Assembly (NCBI GenBank): GCA_030536615.1 | Contig: JAUNPQ010000017.1 | Span: 1 to 37,399, forward strand | DNA from: Bacteroidales bacterium | Lineage (GTDB): Bacteria; Bacteroidota; Bacteroidia; Bacteroidales; Muribaculaceae | DNA: 37,399 nt | Reading direction: 5' to 3' | In this document: in pieces, positions 23,231-33,890 of the stretch | Layout: each line of letters opens with the position of its first letter | How positions within the stretch are numbered: position 1 is the stretch's first letter | Translations under genes and position numbers: made by a program | The notes under the pieces: generated by a model | Told to the model about the DNA's origin: nothing | What the model saw: the letters and a program-made list of their open reading frames with translations, nothing else | Database searches by the model: none

Positions 23231-25586
23231 AATAACAATTTCCGATCTGTGCGCCGCCACCGGCGCACGTTTTGTGGGACCGCAGGCTCTCGCAGACTCC
23301 ACCGTGTGCACCGCGCTCACAGACAGCCGCTCACTTGTCACCCCCCACGGCACAGTGTTCTTTGCACTGAAAACAGCACGTGCGGACGGCCATGACTACA
23401 TAGAGGGGCTTTACAATGCCGGCGTGCGCTTTTTTGTGGCTGACAATGGGTTTGACCCGACCACATATCCGGATGCCGCTTTCCTCATCGTCAGTGACAC
23501 CCTCCATGCCCTGCAAGAGAGTGCGATGCTGATACGCCGGCGCTTCAACAGACCTCTCTTAGCCATTACCGGAAGCCGCGGAAAGACCGTGGTAAAAGAA
23601 ATGCTGTACGGAGCATTGGCGCCACATATGCACATTGCCCGCAGCCCGCGGAGCTACAACTCACACATCGGTGTTCCCCTTTCCCTATGGCAGATTGAGC
23701 CTGACTCTCAACTCGGAATATTCGAAGCCGGGATATCCGGCACCGGAGAGATGCCTGTCCTGCAGGAAATGCTCCGGCCGGAAATCGGCATCTTCACAGC
23801 TCTGACTGCCGAACACACCCGCGGTTTTGCCGATGATACGGAGAAATGCCGCGAGAAAGCACTTCTGTTCAAAGGATGCCGGCGCATAATCTATGACAGC
23901 AGCAACCCCATCATCGCGGACACACTCACACAGATGTATCCGGACACCGCGCTTACGCCATGTGACAGCTATGCCGATATGTGCATTGCCGCAGCTGATT
24001 GTCTGGGGATTACGCTTGTGCCCGAGCAGATTCCCGCAGCAGTGCAGAGCCGTATAGATATAACTGACAGCGCCGACAACGCCACACTGGCATATGACTA
24101 TTTTACATGCGATCTCAGCGGAATAGAAACCGCGCTTGATACCGTCCGTCGACGTTCCGCCCCCCGCAGGCCGCTCAATGTGGTGTTAAGTGACATACTG
24201 TGCGACACCGGTGATAAGGACATGGCCTACAGCTGCCTGGAAACCCTATTGAAGCAATTCGGAGTCTCCGCCGTATTTGCTGCCGGACCGGAAATTTCAG
24301 AAAGAGTGGCCCGGTTCACATCCGGAATAACCGCACACCTGTGCCCCGGAGGACCGGCCGAGGTTGTAAGATACCTTTCCTCACGTCCACATCTCATATA
24401 CAATACGACGGTCTACATCAACGGAACGGACAAACGTCACTTCCGGCAGATATACACATGGCTGAGCACACGCGGAAATGTCACACGTCTTGAAGTGAAT
24501 CTTGACAGTCTGGCTGCCAATTTCCGTCACTACCGTTCGCAATTGCCCCCGCAGACCGGGCTTATAGGCATGATCAAGGCCGCCGGATACGGCTGCGGAG
24601 ATCTTGAAGTGGCCCGCACACTCCAGAGCATTGGCGCTGACATGGTGGCCGTAGCCGTGGTCGATGAAGGAGTGGCCCTGCGCCAAGGCGGTGTGACACT
24701 TCCGGTGATGGTGCTGGATCCCTGGTGCGAGGACATGCGCGCTATCTTCGCCAACAACCTCCAGCCCACAATAATAGACTGCAGCAGGGACATGCTGGGC
24801 CGTCTTGAGCACAACGCCGACTCCGAAGGCGTGCATGACATTTACGTGCACCTCAAACTTGACACCGGCATGCACCGTGTGGGCCTCCGGGAAGAAGACA
24901 TTGACACATTTATAGAGATTCTGAAACAGCATCCCCGCATTCATCTGGCATCCATGTTCAGCCATCTTGCCACCGCTGACTGCCTTGACCTTGACAGCTA
25001 CACCACGGGCCAGCTCAACCTCTTTGAACGCATGACACGGCGCATCATAGCCGGATTGGGATACGACGTACCGAGACACATACTGAACACTGCCGGCATA
25101 ACACGCTACGGACGCACACACGTCTATGACTTCGCACGGTTGGGAATAGGCCTGTACGGCATCTCGCCCCTTGATGCCGCTGACAATGCCGCGCTTGTGC
25201 CCGTCGCCCGTCTTGTCACACGCATCATAGCTCTCAACAGCTACCCCGCCGGAACGACAATAGGATACGGATGCCGTGGTGTGCTCAGCCGCCCGTCCGT
25301 CATAGCCACAATTCCTGTGGGCTACGCCGACGGCATTGACCGCCATCTTGGCAACGGCAACGCATCATTTCTTGTAAACGGCACAATGTGCCCCACCGTA
25401 GGCAACATCTGCATGGACCTGTGCATGATTGATGTGACTGACTGCCATACCGCGGTGGGCGACGAAGTGGAGATTTTCGGCCCTGACGCACCCATACAGC
25501 GTCTTTCAGATGCTCTGGGCACAATTCCCTATGAGGTGCTTGCACGCGTCTCGCCAAGAGTGAAACGCGTCTACTATCGCGAATAA
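23223..25586 (+). CDS. MurF-alanine racemase fusion, with divergent MurF half
   Basis: A 787-residue fusion. Residues 1-415 are MurF-like (adds D-Ala-D-Ala to UDP-MurNAc-tripeptide), with P-loop GSRGKT at 117-122 and IFEAGISGTGEM. Residues 421-787 are a complete alanine racemase (L-Ala to D-Ala) with PLP lysine K452 in MIKAAGYGCG and catalytic Tyr682 in TIGYGCRG. The fusion is standard in Bacteroidota, coupling D-Ala production to its use. Oddly, the MurF middle domain is short: the beta-rich stretch before the helix corresponding to HNIANALAAAAL is missing (about 40 residues), and the DSYNAN motif reads AYDYFTCD. The racemase half looks intact. The start at 23223 overlaps the GSCFA stop by 8 bases. 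Confidence 0.9.
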   Translation: MAKITISDLCAATGARFVGPQALADSTVCTALTDSRSLVTPHGTVFFALKTARADGHDYIEGLYNAGVRFFVADNGFDPTTYPDAAFLIVSDTLHALQESAMLIRRRFNRPLLAITGSRGKTVVKEMLYGALAPHMHIARSPRSYNSHIGVPLSLWQIEPDSQLGIFEAGISGTGEMPVLQEMLRPEIGIFTALTAEHTRGFADDTEKCREKALLFKGCRRIIYDSSNPIIADTLTQMYPDTALTPCDSYADMCIAAADCLGITLVPEQIPAAVQSRIDITDSADNATLAYDYFTCDLSGIETALDTVRRRSAPRRPLNVVLSDILCDTGDKDMAYSCLETLLKQFGVSAVFAAGPEISERVARFTSGITAHLCPGGPAEVVRYLSSRPHLIYNTTVYINGTDKRHFRQIYTWLSTRGNVTRLEVNLDSLAANFRHYRSQLPPQTGLIGMIKAAGYGCGDLEVARTLQSIGADMVAVAVVDEGVALRQGGVTLPVMVLDPWCEDMRAIFANNLQPTIIDCSRDMLGRLEHNADSEGVHDIYVHLKLDTGMHRVGLREEDIDTFIEILKQHPRIHLASMFSHLATADCLDLDSYTTGQLNLFERMTRRIIAGLGYDVPRHILNTAGITRYGRTHVYDFARLGIGLYGISPLDAADNAALVPVARLVTRIIALNSYPAGTTIGYGCRGVLSRPSVIATIPVGYADGIDRHLGNGNASFLVNGTMCPTVGNICMDLCMIDVTDCHTAVGDEVEIFGPDAPIQRLSDALGTIPYEVLARVSPRVKRVYYRE

Positions 25587-25601
25587 ACGCACCATACGCC
25601 C

Positions 25602-25631
25602 TTGTCCGCTCGACTTTTTTTCATACCTTTG
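25602..25631 (+). promoter_or_regulatory. Promoter for the LptF/G-ribBA unit
   Basis: TTG (25602-25604), 19 bases, then TACCTTTG (25624-25631). Start near 25637, leader about 27 bases to the ATG at 25664. Confidence 0.65.
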
Positions 25632-25663
25632 CATCTTGGAAAAGACTAAATAGATATATAGAT

Positions 25664-27505
25664 ATGATCGTCGTGAAACGGCTCTATACGTTTATGCTGC
25701 AACGGTTTCTGCCGGTGCTGGCCATGACTTTCTTTATCTGCCTGTTCATTGTCATGATGCAGTTCCTTTTCCGCTACATCGATGACCTTGTGGGCAAAGG
25801 TCTTGGCATAGGCGTTGTGGCTGAACTATTCGGCTATGCGGCACTCACCATGGTGCCCACGGCGCTCCCGCTGGCAATACTGCTGGCATCGCTCATGACA
25901 TTCGGAAATCTTGGCGAGCACTTTGAGCTCACGGCCATGAAAAGTGCCGGAATCTCACTTTTCCGCATAATGCGTCCGCTGATAATCCTGATCGCCGCCA
26001 TAGCCGTGGGCGCTTTCTTCTTCCAGAACAATGTGCTGCCCATAGCCCAGACAAAAATGTGGACCCTGCTTTTCTCAATGCGACAGAAAAGTCCGGAAGT
26101 GGAAATCCCCGTGCGCTCTTTCTATGACCAGATACCGGGCATGAACATGTACGTGGAGAGCAAGGACCTGAACACCGGCATGCTCTCTGACCTCATCATC
26201 TATGATGTGACACGCGGCATGGACAACTCCCGCATAATTCTGGCTGACAGCGGGAAAATATCATTCACGCGTGACCGCAGCCGCATTTTCCTGGATCTTT
26301 ACCACGGTGAACTCTTTGAGAACTTCCAGGACCGGTCAATGGGATTCTCAACATCCGGCTATATGCCCTTCAGACGCGAGAGTTTTGACGAGAAACAGGT
26401 CTATATACCCTTTGACGCCAACTTTAACCGCATGGACGAAAGCGGCATGCGCTCGCAATATATAGGCAAGAACGTAGTGGAACTCACCGCAGCCATAGAC
26501 TCCATTCAGCAGAAAGTTGACAGCATCGGACAAGTCTATGGCACTGACCTCAAAGAAGAATCCTATCTCGGCATCCCATATTATACGCGCGAGTACCGCA
26601 ACCACGAACTGGTGCAAGTCCCACAGAGACCCGTACAGGTGAAAAAAGGCGCTGTCAACCTTGACTCTCTGTTTGCCGGATCATCGCCATCTATGGCCCG
26701 CACATACCTCAACCAGGCAATGGCAAAAGTGAAACGCGCGCAGAATGACATAGAGTTCCGCAGTGTCATCCTCACCGAGGAACAGAAACTCATGCGCCGT
26801 CATGACATAGAACGGCAGAAGAAGTTCACACTCTCCTTTGCCGTGCTCATATTCTTCTTCATAGGGGCGCCTCTGGGTGCAATCATAAAGAAAGGAGGTC
26901 TGGGCACACCGTTGGTCATATCCGTCGGCCTGTTCATTGTCTACTTCATTTTTGACAACATGGGATACAAGATGGCCCGTGACGGAAAAACAGACGTAGG
27001 GGTGGGCATATGGCTCAGCTCAATGGTTCTGCTGCCTCTTGGCGTGCTCTTCACATTCAAGGCCGTGCGTGACACCAACGCGCTTGACCTTGACAACTAC
27101 ATACGCTTCTTTGTGCGCCTGTTCAGGATAAAATCAAAACGATGGAGACGCAACATCAAGAAAAAAGAAGTGGTCATATACACGGTTGAAAACCGGACCA
27201 TGCTTGAAGCCATAGACAGCTTCACCGCCGCAATGACAGAGCGTCAGGAACACATAAGACGCATGAATTTCATTGAACGTCCTTTCCGGAGGATATTCAA
27301 CCGCAGCATAATGCAGCAGTATGAGAACATGATATCAACCGTATCATACTCTGACAACAACAAAGTGATTGAAACGCTCAACCGCTTTCCGCTCGAGACG
27401 GCCGACCGTCACCGTCGGCTTGTGCTCAGCCTCTGTGACGAGCTGAGACAACTCCTTTCAACTCCACAAACAAACATCACCGACGAAAATGGAACAGAGA
27501 ATTGA
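25664..27505 (+). CDS. LptF/LptG-family permease
   Basis: A 613-residue inner-membrane permease of the YjgP/YjgQ (LptF/LptG) family, the transmembrane half of the LPS exporter that passes LPS to the periplasmic bridge. Two N-terminal helices ([42 protein letters not shown]) and a third ([16 protein letters not shown]) precede a large periplasmic beta-jellyroll region (about 150-380). Three C-terminal helices follow ([52 protein letters not shown]). The conserved [17 protein letters not shown] loop near residue 85-100 contacts the ATPase LptB. A charged extension of about 130 residues follows the last helix. Its 3' end overlaps ribBA by 17 bases. LptF versus LptG cannot be decided. Confidence 0.88.
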   Translation: MIVVKRLYTFMLQRFLPVLAMTFFICLFIVMMQFLFRYIDDLVGKGLGIGVVAELFGYAALTMVPTALPLAILLASLMTFGNLGEHFELTAMKSAGISLFRIMRPLIILIAAIAVGAFFFQNNVLPIAQTKMWTLLFSMRQKSPEVEIPVRSFYDQIPGMNMYVESKDLNTGMLSDLIIYDVTRGMDNSRIILADSGKISFTRDRSRIFLDLYHGELFENFQDRSMGFSTSGYMPFRRESFDEKQVYIPFDANFNRMDESGMRSQYIGKNVVELTAAIDSIQQKVDSIGQVYGTDLKEESYLGIPYYTREYRNHELVQVPQRPVQVKKGAVNLDSLFAGSSPSMARTYLNQAMAKVKRAQNDIEFRSVILTEEQKLMRRHDIERQKKFTLSFAVLIFFFIGAPLGAIIKKGGLGTPLVISVGLFIVYFIFDNMGYKMARDGKTDVGVGIWLSSMVLLPLGVLFTFKAVRDTNALDLDNYIRFFVRLFRIKSKRWRRNIKKKEVVIYTVENRTMLEAIDSFTAAMTERQEHIRRMNFIERPFRRIFNRSIMQQYENMISTVSYSDNNKVIETLNRFPLETADRHRRLVLSLCDELRQLLSTPQTNITDENGTEN

Positions 27506-28712
27506 ACTTGACAGCATAGAACAGGCCATAGCTGACTTCAAAGACGGTAAAATGGTCATTGTGGTAGATGACGAAGACCGGGAAAATGAAGGCGACATCA
27601 TAATTGCAGCCGAGAAAATCACCCCCGGACAAGTCAACTTCATGCTCAAGAACGCCCGCGGAGTGCTCTGCGCCCCCATGCCCATACAACGTTGCCGTGA
27701 GCTGAAACTTGACCGGCAGGTTGACAACAACACCTCCATGCTCGGCACTCCGTTCACCATCACCGTTGACAAACTGGAGGGATGCACCACCGGAGTGAGC
27801 GCCAATGACCGCTGCGCCACCTTGCGTGCCCTTGCTGATCCGGCAAGCACACCTGAGACATTCGGACGTCCCGGTCACGTGAATCCTCTTTACGCTCAGG
27901 ATCAGGGCGTACTTAGACGTGCCGGACACACAGAAGCAGCCGTTGACCTCTGCCGTCTGGCAGGGCTGCAGCCGGTGGGCGTGCTGATGGAGATAATGAA
28001 CGATGACGGGACAATGGCACGGCTTCCCCAATTGCGCCGCATGGCTGACCAATGGGGTCTGCACCTCATATCCATACGCGACCTCATACGCTATCGTCTT
28101 GACAAAGAGCTGCTTGTTGAGCGCGGCGAGGAAGTGGACATGCCCACAGCCTACGGACATTTTCGCCTCATTCCCTTCCGTCAGAAAGACAACGGACTGG
28201 AACATATAGCCCTGATAAAAGGAGACCTGACATCAGACCCCTCAAAGCCCGTGCTGGTGCGCGTACACTCATCATGCGCCACCGGAGACATATTCGGCTC
28301 ACAACGATGCGACTGTGGCGAACAGCTCCACAACGCCATGAAAATGATTGAGAAAGAAGGCCGCGGATGCATCCTCTACCTCAATCAGGAAGGCCGTGGC
28401 ATAGGACTGATGGACAAAATCAAAGCATATAAACTTCAGGAGGAAGGCATGGACACCGTAGATGCCAACCTCCATCTGGGCCACCGCGCCGATGAACGCG
28501 ACTATGGCGTGGGCGCACAGATACTGAACCTGCTTGGCATAAAATCCATGCGGCTGCTGACCAATAACCCCGTGAAGCGCATAGGCCTTGAAGGTTACGG
28601 TCTGAACATCGCCGAGAACGTGCCCATCGAAGTAACCCCCAACACCTACAACCGCTTCTACATGCACACAAAAAAAGAGCGCATGGGCCACACACTCAAA
28701 AAGGTTGACTGA
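27489..28712 (+). CDS. ribBA: Bifunctional DHBP synthase / GTP cyclohydrolase II
   Basis: A 407-residue enzyme for the two entry steps of riboflavin synthesis. Residues about 8-205 are 3,4-dihydroxy-2-butanone-4-phosphate synthase ([19 protein letters not shown], then [25 protein letters not shown]). Residues about 210-400 are GTP cyclohydrolase II. The latter has three zinc-binding Cys in [20 protein letters not shown], and [20 protein letters not shown] and [16 protein letters not shown] around the active site. Both halves look complete. The start lies inside the end of the permease gene (17-base overlap), so translation is coupled. No FMN riboswitch-like leader is visible upstream, as expected for a gene read from the permease promoter. 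Confidence 0.96.
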   Translation: MEQRIELDSIEQAIADFKDGKMVIVVDDEDRENEGDIIIAAEKITPGQVNFMLKNARGVLCAPMPIQRCRELKLDRQVDNNTSMLGTPFTITVDKLEGCTTGVSANDRCATLRALADPASTPETFGRPGHVNPLYAQDQGVLRRAGHTEAAVDLCRLAGLQPVGVLMEIMNDDGTMARLPQLRRMADQWGLHLISIRDLIRYRLDKELLVERGEEVDMPTAYGHFRLIPFRQKDNGLEHIALIKGDLTSDPSKPVLVRVHSSCATGDIFGSQRCDCGEQLHNAMKMIEKEGRGCILYLNQEGRGIGLMDKIKAYKLQEEGMDTVDANLHLGHRADERDYGVGAQILNLLGIKSMRLLTNNPVKRIGLEGYGLNIAENVPIEVTPNTYNRFYMHTKKERMGHTLKKVD

Positions 28713-28769
28713 GGGACTATAATGGCTTAGAGGCTATAAAAACAGAAAAACAATTAAAAACACAAGAAT

Positions 28770-30491
28770 ATGGCAGATAACACCGAAGCAAAAAATCCAG
28801 AAAACGACAACACCGAGCGCAAAGGCCTCAATTTTGTTGAACAGGCAGTGTATGATGACCTTCAGGCAGGCAAGAACGGAGGACGCCTCAACACCCGTTT
28901 CCCGCCCGAACCCAACGGCTACCTCCACATAGGCCATGCAAAAGCCATATGCATGGACTTCGGCGTTGCCGAGAAATTCGGCGGCACATGCAATCTGCGC
29001 TTCGATGACACCAATCCGGTCAAAGAAGATGTGGAATATGTTGACGCAATACGCGATGACATACACTGGCTGGGTTTTGACTGGGGCGACCGCGAGTACT
29101 ATGCCTCCGACTATTTCCCCAAGCTCTATGATCTTGCCATACGTCTCATAAAAGAAGGCAAAGCATACGTCGATGACCAGACATCCGAGGAGATTGCCGC
29201 ACAGAAAGGCACGCCCACCACACCCGGCACGGAAAGCCCTTACCGCAACCGTTCTGTCGAGGAGAACCTTGATCTGTTTGAGCGCATGAACGCCGGTGAA
29301 TTCGATGAGGGAAGCCGCGTGCTCCGTGCCAAAATAGACATGTCATCGGACAACATGCACTTCCGCGATCCCATAATGTACCGCATCATAAAGACACCGC
29401 ACCACCGCACCGGCACAAAATGGAAAGTATACCCCATGTATGACTTCGCCCACGGACAAAGCGACTATTTTGAAGGCGTCACCCACTCTATATGCACACT
29501 TGAGTTTGTGCCTCACCGCCCGCTCTATGACTATTTTGTGGACGAACTTGCCGATGAAACCTACCGTCCCCGCCAGATTGAGTTCAACAGGCTCAACCTC
29601 ACATACACCGTCATGAGCAAACGCAAACTGCTTGCGCTGGTGAAAGAAGGGCTCGTGGCCGGATGGGATGATCCCCGCATGCCGACTGTCTGCGGACTGC
29701 GCCGCAGAGGATACACTCCGGCAGCCGTGCGCAAATTCATTGATACCATCGGCTACACAAAATATGAAGCCCTTAACTCTGTCAGCCTTCTTGAACACGC
29801 CGTGCGCGATGACCTGAACCGCATAGCCACACGCGCCATGGCAGTGCTCAATCCCGTGAAAGTTGTCATCACCAACTATCCCGAAGACAAAGTTGAGACT
29901 GTGTCTATGGACAACAACCCCGAGCAGGAAAATGCCGGAACACACCGGATGCCTTTCAGCCGTGAGATATACATTGAGCGTGAGGATTTCATGGAGAATC
30001 CGCCTAAAAAATTCTTCCGTCTGGCTCCCGGCAACGAAGTGCGCCTCAAAGGCGCATACATCATAAAATGCACCGAAGCCATCAAGGACGCTGACGGAAA
30101 CATCACAGAGATACACTGCACCTACGACCCCGACACACACAGCGGCGCTCCCGGAGCCGCACGCAAGGTGAAAGGCACTCTACACTGGGTGTCGGCAGCC
30201 CACGCCGTGGATGCGGAAGTGCGTCTCTATGACCGCCTTTTCAACGTTGAGAATCCTGCTGCCGAGACAGAGCGTGACTTCCGCGAGATGCTCAATCCAG
30301 ACTCGCTCAAAGTTCTGCAAGGTGTCAAAGTAGAGCCATTCATAGCCGAAAACGCCAAACCCGGGACCAAATTCCAGTTTCAGCGCATAGGCTATTTCAC
30401 CCCGGATCTTGACTCAACACCTGAACACCTTGTGTTCAACCGCACCATAGCCCTTAAAGACACCTGGGAAAAAGTGCAGAACAAAGGCTAA
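28770..30491 (+). CDS. glnS: Glutaminyl-tRNA synthetase
   Basis: A 573-residue class I aminoacyl-tRNA synthetase charging tRNA-Gln with glutamine in the cytoplasm. The HIGH motif is in [20 protein letters not shown] (residues about 45-65), and the KMSKS equivalent is VMSKRKLL (about residue 290). [18 protein letters not shown] follows the HIGH region, as in GlnRS rather than GluRS, and the C-terminal half forms the anticodon-binding beta-barrels. It follows ribBA by 57 bases without a clear promoter and is followed by a stable hairpin. A tRNA-Gln(CUG) gene lies elsewhere in this window, consistent with direct charging. Confidence 0.97.
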   Translation: MADNTEAKNPENDNTERKGLNFVEQAVYDDLQAGKNGGRLNTRFPPEPNGYLHIGHAKAICMDFGVAEKFGGTCNLRFDDTNPVKEDVEYVDAIRDDIHWLGFDWGDREYYASDYFPKLYDLAIRLIKEGKAYVDDQTSEEIAAQKGTPTTPGTESPYRNRSVEENLDLFERMNAGEFDEGSRVLRAKIDMSSDNMHFRDPIMYRIIKTPHHRTGTKWKVYPMYDFAHGQSDYFEGVTHSICTLEFVPHRPLYDYFVDELADETYRPRQIEFNRLNLTYTVMSKRKLLALVKEGLVAGWDDPRMPTVCGLRRRGYTPAAVRKFIDTIGYTKYEALNSVSLLEHAVRDDLNRIATRAMAVLNPVKVVITNYPEDKVETVSMDNNPEQENAGTHRMPFSREIYIEREDFMENPPKKFFRLAPGNEVRLKGAYIIKCTEAIKDADGNITEIHCTYDPDTHSGAPGAARKVKGTLHWVSAAHAVDAEVRLYDRLFNVENPAAETERDFREMLNPDSLKVLQGVKVEPFIAENAKPGTKFQFQRIGYFTPDLDSTPEHLVFNRTIALKDTWEKVQNKG

Positions 30492-30523
30492 AACTGACTC
30501 AATAGACTTCACATTTGTTAACG

Positions 30524-30549
30524 GGAGGGTGTTTGCAAAAACACCCTCC
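30524..30549 (+). terminator. GCAA-capped hairpin after glnS
   Basis: GGAGGGTGTTT (30524-30534) pairs perfectly with AAACACCCTCC (30539-30549) around the tetraloop GCAA. No U-run follows, so it may be a weak terminator, an mRNA end-protector, or a control element for the TPR gene that starts 45 bases later. Confidence 0.5.
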
Positions 30550-30593
30550 AAACAATTAAATCATCCCTCTGAACAACTACCTGACCACGACCA

Positions 30594-32093
30594 ATGGAAG
30601 ACTACGACGCGCGCAACAAAGCTCTTCTCGAACAGTTTGCAGAAGCCTTGCACAACCCCACGTCTGCCACTCATTTTGACGAGGATGAGCTCATCGAAAT
30701 CTTTGATGTGGCAGGTGACTACGGCTATGACTATCTGCGCATGGAGGCTTTGTTCATGGGTGCACGCCTATATCCTGACAGCCAAGAACTTGCCGAGAGA
30801 CGTGCTGTGATGTATGCGGACACATTCGGCGATGAAGCCCTGAGCCAATACACCGCAGACATAGGCGAGAACGCCACGCTCCTCTCCGAGATCCTTGAAC
30901 TCAGGGCAAAAGAAAGTTCTCAGAAAGAGGCTCTTGCAGACATATCACGCATCTTCAGGGAGAACACCTCCATTGGCGATGAGGAGACGATACAGCTGGT
31001 AGGCTATGCCGCTGAAACAGACAACCTCAAATGGCTGGGAGACAATCTTGACCGGATTGTGAAGAAAGTGTCATATGCGCCGGCGCTGCTCTATGAACTC
31101 GGAGCCAGTGCAATTGAGTACGGCTTGGACCGGCTCGCCATAAAAACGCTTGAAAGGCTTGTGGACGAGATGCCATATGATGCCGCCTACTGGAGTCTGC
31201 TGGCATCCTCCTATCTCAACCTTGACATGGAGAAGGAAGCACTTGATGCCGCCGAAATGTCGCTGGCCATTACCCCTTCCAACCAAAACGCAGCAAAGAC
31301 AAAAGCGCATATTCTGGCAAAAAACAATGATATTCAGGGGATTGACCGGATGCTGAAAGATACGCCGGATAATCCGGACGTAATCCGGGCCTATGTGACC
31401 ATGCGTCTGAATGACGCCCTTGAGGACAATGACTTGCGCAATAAACTTGTTGCGCTCCTCCGCCGGGCTGTTCCACAGTCATTTGATCTGACCTCAGTGG
31501 CATCACCGCTGCTGATACTTGATCCACACGGTAACGATGATATTCTTGATACATTGTGGCAAATCACCGGCGAAAACGGCACATACCCCGATGCAGGCAT
31601 ACAGACGTGGCTGGACTGGACAACAGACATGCTGAACCGGGGATGTCCCGAAGCGGCCGATGCCATTTTCCGCACCATCAGCCGCAACTTCACGATTGAT
31701 GCCGATGACAGCGATACAGAAGCAGCCCTGCTGCCTCTTTTTGCTGAAATACATCTTCGGCTCCGCCATTTTGATAAGACAATCCGGACTATAGACCGGC
31801 TTGACGAGATATATCCTCTGCTCACTCCGCGTCTGCATGCAATGCGGGTCATAGCCCGTGTCAGACTCGGACAATTTGACCGGGCTGTCACTGACATGGA
31901 GAACTTTCTTGCCGCAGACAAGAATCCGGCACAGGCCCCGGTCAATCTGCCCGGAGAGACCGGTTATCTGGACCTTGTGATATCCATGCAATGGGTCATA
32001 AGCCTGTACATGGGGCTTATGGATGAGCTGAAACCCTCACAGCGCAAACACTTTGACCCTGACAGTTTCGACCCTCTCTTTCTGTGGATGTGA
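30594..32093 (+). CDS. Cytoplasmic TPR protein
   Basis: A 499-residue protein without a signal peptide, built from helical TPR-like repeats throughout (for example LYELGASAIEYGLDRLAIKT, YWSLLASSYLNLDMEKEALD, HAMRVIARVRLGQFDRAVTD). The acidic N-terminus (MEDYDARNKALLEQFAEALH) and its Bacteroidales relatives suggest an interaction scaffold; no partner or function is known. The ATG at 30594 is the first in the frame after the glnS hairpin. No promoter box is visible, so it may be read through from glnS. It is followed by a gap with an independent promoter for the protease. Confidence 0.8.
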   Translation: MEDYDARNKALLEQFAEALHNPTSATHFDEDELIEIFDVAGDYGYDYLRMEALFMGARLYPDSQELAERRAVMYADTFGDEALSQYTADIGENATLLSEILELRAKESSQKEALADISRIFRENTSIGDEETIQLVGYAAETDNLKWLGDNLDRIVKKVSYAPALLYELGASAIEYGLDRLAIKTLERLVDEMPYDAAYWSLLASSYLNLDMEKEALDAAEMSLAITPSNQNAAKTKAHILAKNNDIQGIDRMLKDTPDNPDVIRAYVTMRLNDALEDNDLRNKLVALLRRAVPQSFDLTSVASPLLILDPHGNDDILDTLWQITGENGTYPDAGIQTWLDWTTDMLNRGCPEAADAIFRTISRNFTIDADDSDTEAALLPLFAEIHLRLRHFDKTIRTIDRLDEIYPLLTPRLHAMRVIARVRLGQFDRAVTDMENFLAADKNPAQAPVNLPGETGYLDLVISMQWVISLYMGLMDELKPSQRKHFDPDSFDPLFLWM

Positions 32094-32202
32094 CAGCCGT
32101 GGCACATCAACAGACAGTTGATCTCTTACCATAGGTGTCGCATATTAACGGATGTGAAAGACAGCGTCCCAGCGGTGAAATTATTTTAAACTTTGCCGTC
32201 AG

Positions 32203-32236
32203 TTTGCTATCATCCACAATATTGGCTTTATATTTG
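32203..32236 (+). promoter_or_regulatory. Promoter for the HtrA protease
   Basis: TTTG (32203-32206), 22 bases, then TATATTTG (32229-32236). Start near 32242, leader about 50 bases. A second, imperfect box (AAACTTTG) lies upstream at about 32188-32195. No extracytoplasmic-stress element was recognised. Confidence 0.55.
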
Positions 32237-32292
32237 TCGTGATAATATCATATATCACATTAAAAAGCGAAATATAAACCAACCTTATACAT

Positions 32293-33762
32293 ATGATCAA
32301 GCACTTATCAGTTTTAATGTCAGCATCCGCGCTGAGCCTGTCTGCCGCAGCAGCTCCCGGCGGCAGCAGCGTTATCTCTCAGGAGGATTTCACGGGTGCA
32401 GCCGAGTCAACCGTGAACGGCGTTGTCAGTGTGAAAAGTTATGCCACACCGCGCAGTGCGCGCGGCATATCGCCGTTCGGCAACTCCGATGATCTTTTCA
32501 GCAGTGATCCGTTCTTTGAATTCTTCTTCGGGCAGCCTCGCCAGCAGACTCCGCGCAACCGCCGGCAGCCACAACAGCAGACCGAACCGAAACAGCGCCA
32601 GATAGGTCTGGGTTCAGGTGTCATCATCAGCAAAGACGGCTATATAGTCACCAACAACCATGTCATTGCCGATGCCGAGCGTCTTGAAGTGACCCTCAAC
32701 GATAACCGTAACTATAACGCCAAAGTGATCGGATCCGATCCCACCACAGACCTTGCTCTTATCCAGATCGATGCCCCCGATGACCTGCATGTCATACCCA
32801 TGGGCAACAGCGAGGATCTGAAAGTGGGCGAGTGGGTGCTTGCCGTAGGCAATCCTTTCGGATTCACCTCCACAGTCACCTCAGGCATAGTAAGCGCCAA
32901 GGCACGCAACATATCGTCGGCCACCGGCGCCGGCGCATCGCGTGGAATCGAGAGCTACATACAGACCGACGCCGCTGTCAACCAAGGCAACTCCGGGGGC
33001 GCCCTTGTCAACCTGAAAGGTGAGCTTGTAGGCATAAACACAGCCATCTATTCACAGAACGGCTCATATGTGGGATGTTCATTCGCGATTCCCACATCCA
33101 TTGTCAACAAGGTGATTGATGATCTGAAACAATATGGCACAGTGCAACGCGCATTCCTGGGCATAAGTTTCATGGAGCTCACTCCCGAACTTGTTGATGA
33201 GAAAAAAATCAAGGGTGTGAACAGCGGCATATATGTCGCATCAGTTTCAGACCGTTCCGCAGCGCGCGAGGCCGGTCTGAAAGAGGGTGACATCATTGTT
33301 GACATAAACGGCTATCCCACTCTCAACACAGCCCAGATGCAGGAGACAATCGCCAAATTCAGCCCCGGCGCCACCGTACAGATTACATTTGTGCGCGACG
33401 GCAAGAAGCAGACCAAGAGCGTCACTCTCCGCAACAGCAAAGGCGACACCGGTGTCACAAAAGCGGCCTCGCTCACTGATCTGGGATGTGCATTTGCCTC
33501 TGTGCCTCAGGAACGCCTTGAGCAGCTTGAGATCAGCCACGGCGTGGTTGTGACCGGTATTGAGGATGGCCGCATGAAGGAGGCCGGCATCCGCGACGGA
33601 TTCATAATTCTTGCCGTGAACGGGCAACGCATCACCTCACCTGATGACATGGAGAAAATATACAATGGAGTCATAAAAGGCGATGATGACAAGGTTCTCT
33701 ACATCAAAGGCATCTATCCCACCGGCAAACAGGCGTTCTACGCCGTGTCACTCATAGACTGA
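32293..33762 (+). CDS. DegP/HtrA-type periplasmic serine protease
   Basis: A 489-residue periplasmic protease and chaperone for misfolded envelope proteins. Signal peptide residues 1-21 (MIKHLSVLMSASALSLSAAA). The trypsin-like domain carries a full triad: His123 (VTNNHVIADAE), Asp153 (TTDLALIQID), Ser234 (NQGNSGGALVN). A Gln/Arg-rich loop (QPRQQTPRNRRQPQQQTEPK, residues 81-100) resembles the long LA loop of DegP-type oligomers. Two PDZ domains follow (about 275-370 and 385-480), giving the DegP layout. The gene is a single unit between its own promoter and terminator. Confidence 0.95.
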   Translation: MIKHLSVLMSASALSLSAAAAPGGSSVISQEDFTGAAESTVNGVVSVKSYATPRSARGISPFGNSDDLFSSDPFFEFFFGQPRQQTPRNRRQPQQQTEPKQRQIGLGSGVIISKDGYIVTNNHVIADAERLEVTLNDNRNYNAKVIGSDPTTDLALIQIDAPDDLHVIPMGNSEDLKVGEWVLAVGNPFGFTSTVTSGIVSAKARNISSATGAGASRGIESYIQTDAAVNQGNSGGALVNLKGELVGINTAIYSQNGSYVGCSFAIPTSIVNKVIDDLKQYGTVQRAFLGISFMELTPELVDEKKIKGVNSGIYVASVSDRSAAREAGLKEGDIIVDINGYPTLNTAQMQETIAKFSPGATVQITFVRDGKKQTKSVTLRNSKGDTGVTKAASLTDLGCAFASVPQERLEQLEISHGVVVTGIEDGRMKEAGIRDGFIILAVNGQRITSPDDMEKIYNGVIKGDDDKVLYIKGIYPTGKQAFYAVSLID

Positions 33763-33796
33763 CGACAGCCGCTGAATGCCCGACTAAATAAAAATC

Positions 33797-33837
33797 ACAG
33801 CATTGTGCATGTTTTTTGCATGATGCTGTAATTTTTT
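33797..33837 (+). terminator. Terminator of the HtrA gene
   Basis: ACAGCAT (33797-33803) pairs with ATGCTGT (33823-33829), an inner TGCA/TGCA pair extends it across a two-base mismatch, and AATTTTTT follows. Its T-rich loop holds the -33 TTTG of the next gene's promoter. Confidence 0.65.
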
Positions 33838-33844
33838 ATCTTTG
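33815..33844 (+). promoter_or_regulatory. Promoter for the ABC transporter pair
   Basis: TTTG (33815-33818), 18 bases, then TATCTTTG (33837-33844). The element overlaps the preceding terminator. Start near 33850, leader about 40 bases to the ATG at 33891. Confidence 0.55.
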
Positions 33845-33890
33845 CCGGCGTCTAATATCTCAGAAAAAGGAAATCATTAAAAACGTTCCT

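Noticed and set aside
24381-25346. 321-codon open frame on the minus strand across the MurF-Alr gene
   Set aside because: It is antisense to a clearly conserved enzyme; its composition (His, Val, Ala rich) is the usual shadow of this codon use and it matches no family.
29343-30140. 265-codon open frame on the minus strand within glnS
   Set aside because: Antisense shadow of glnS; no signal, domain or promoter supports it.
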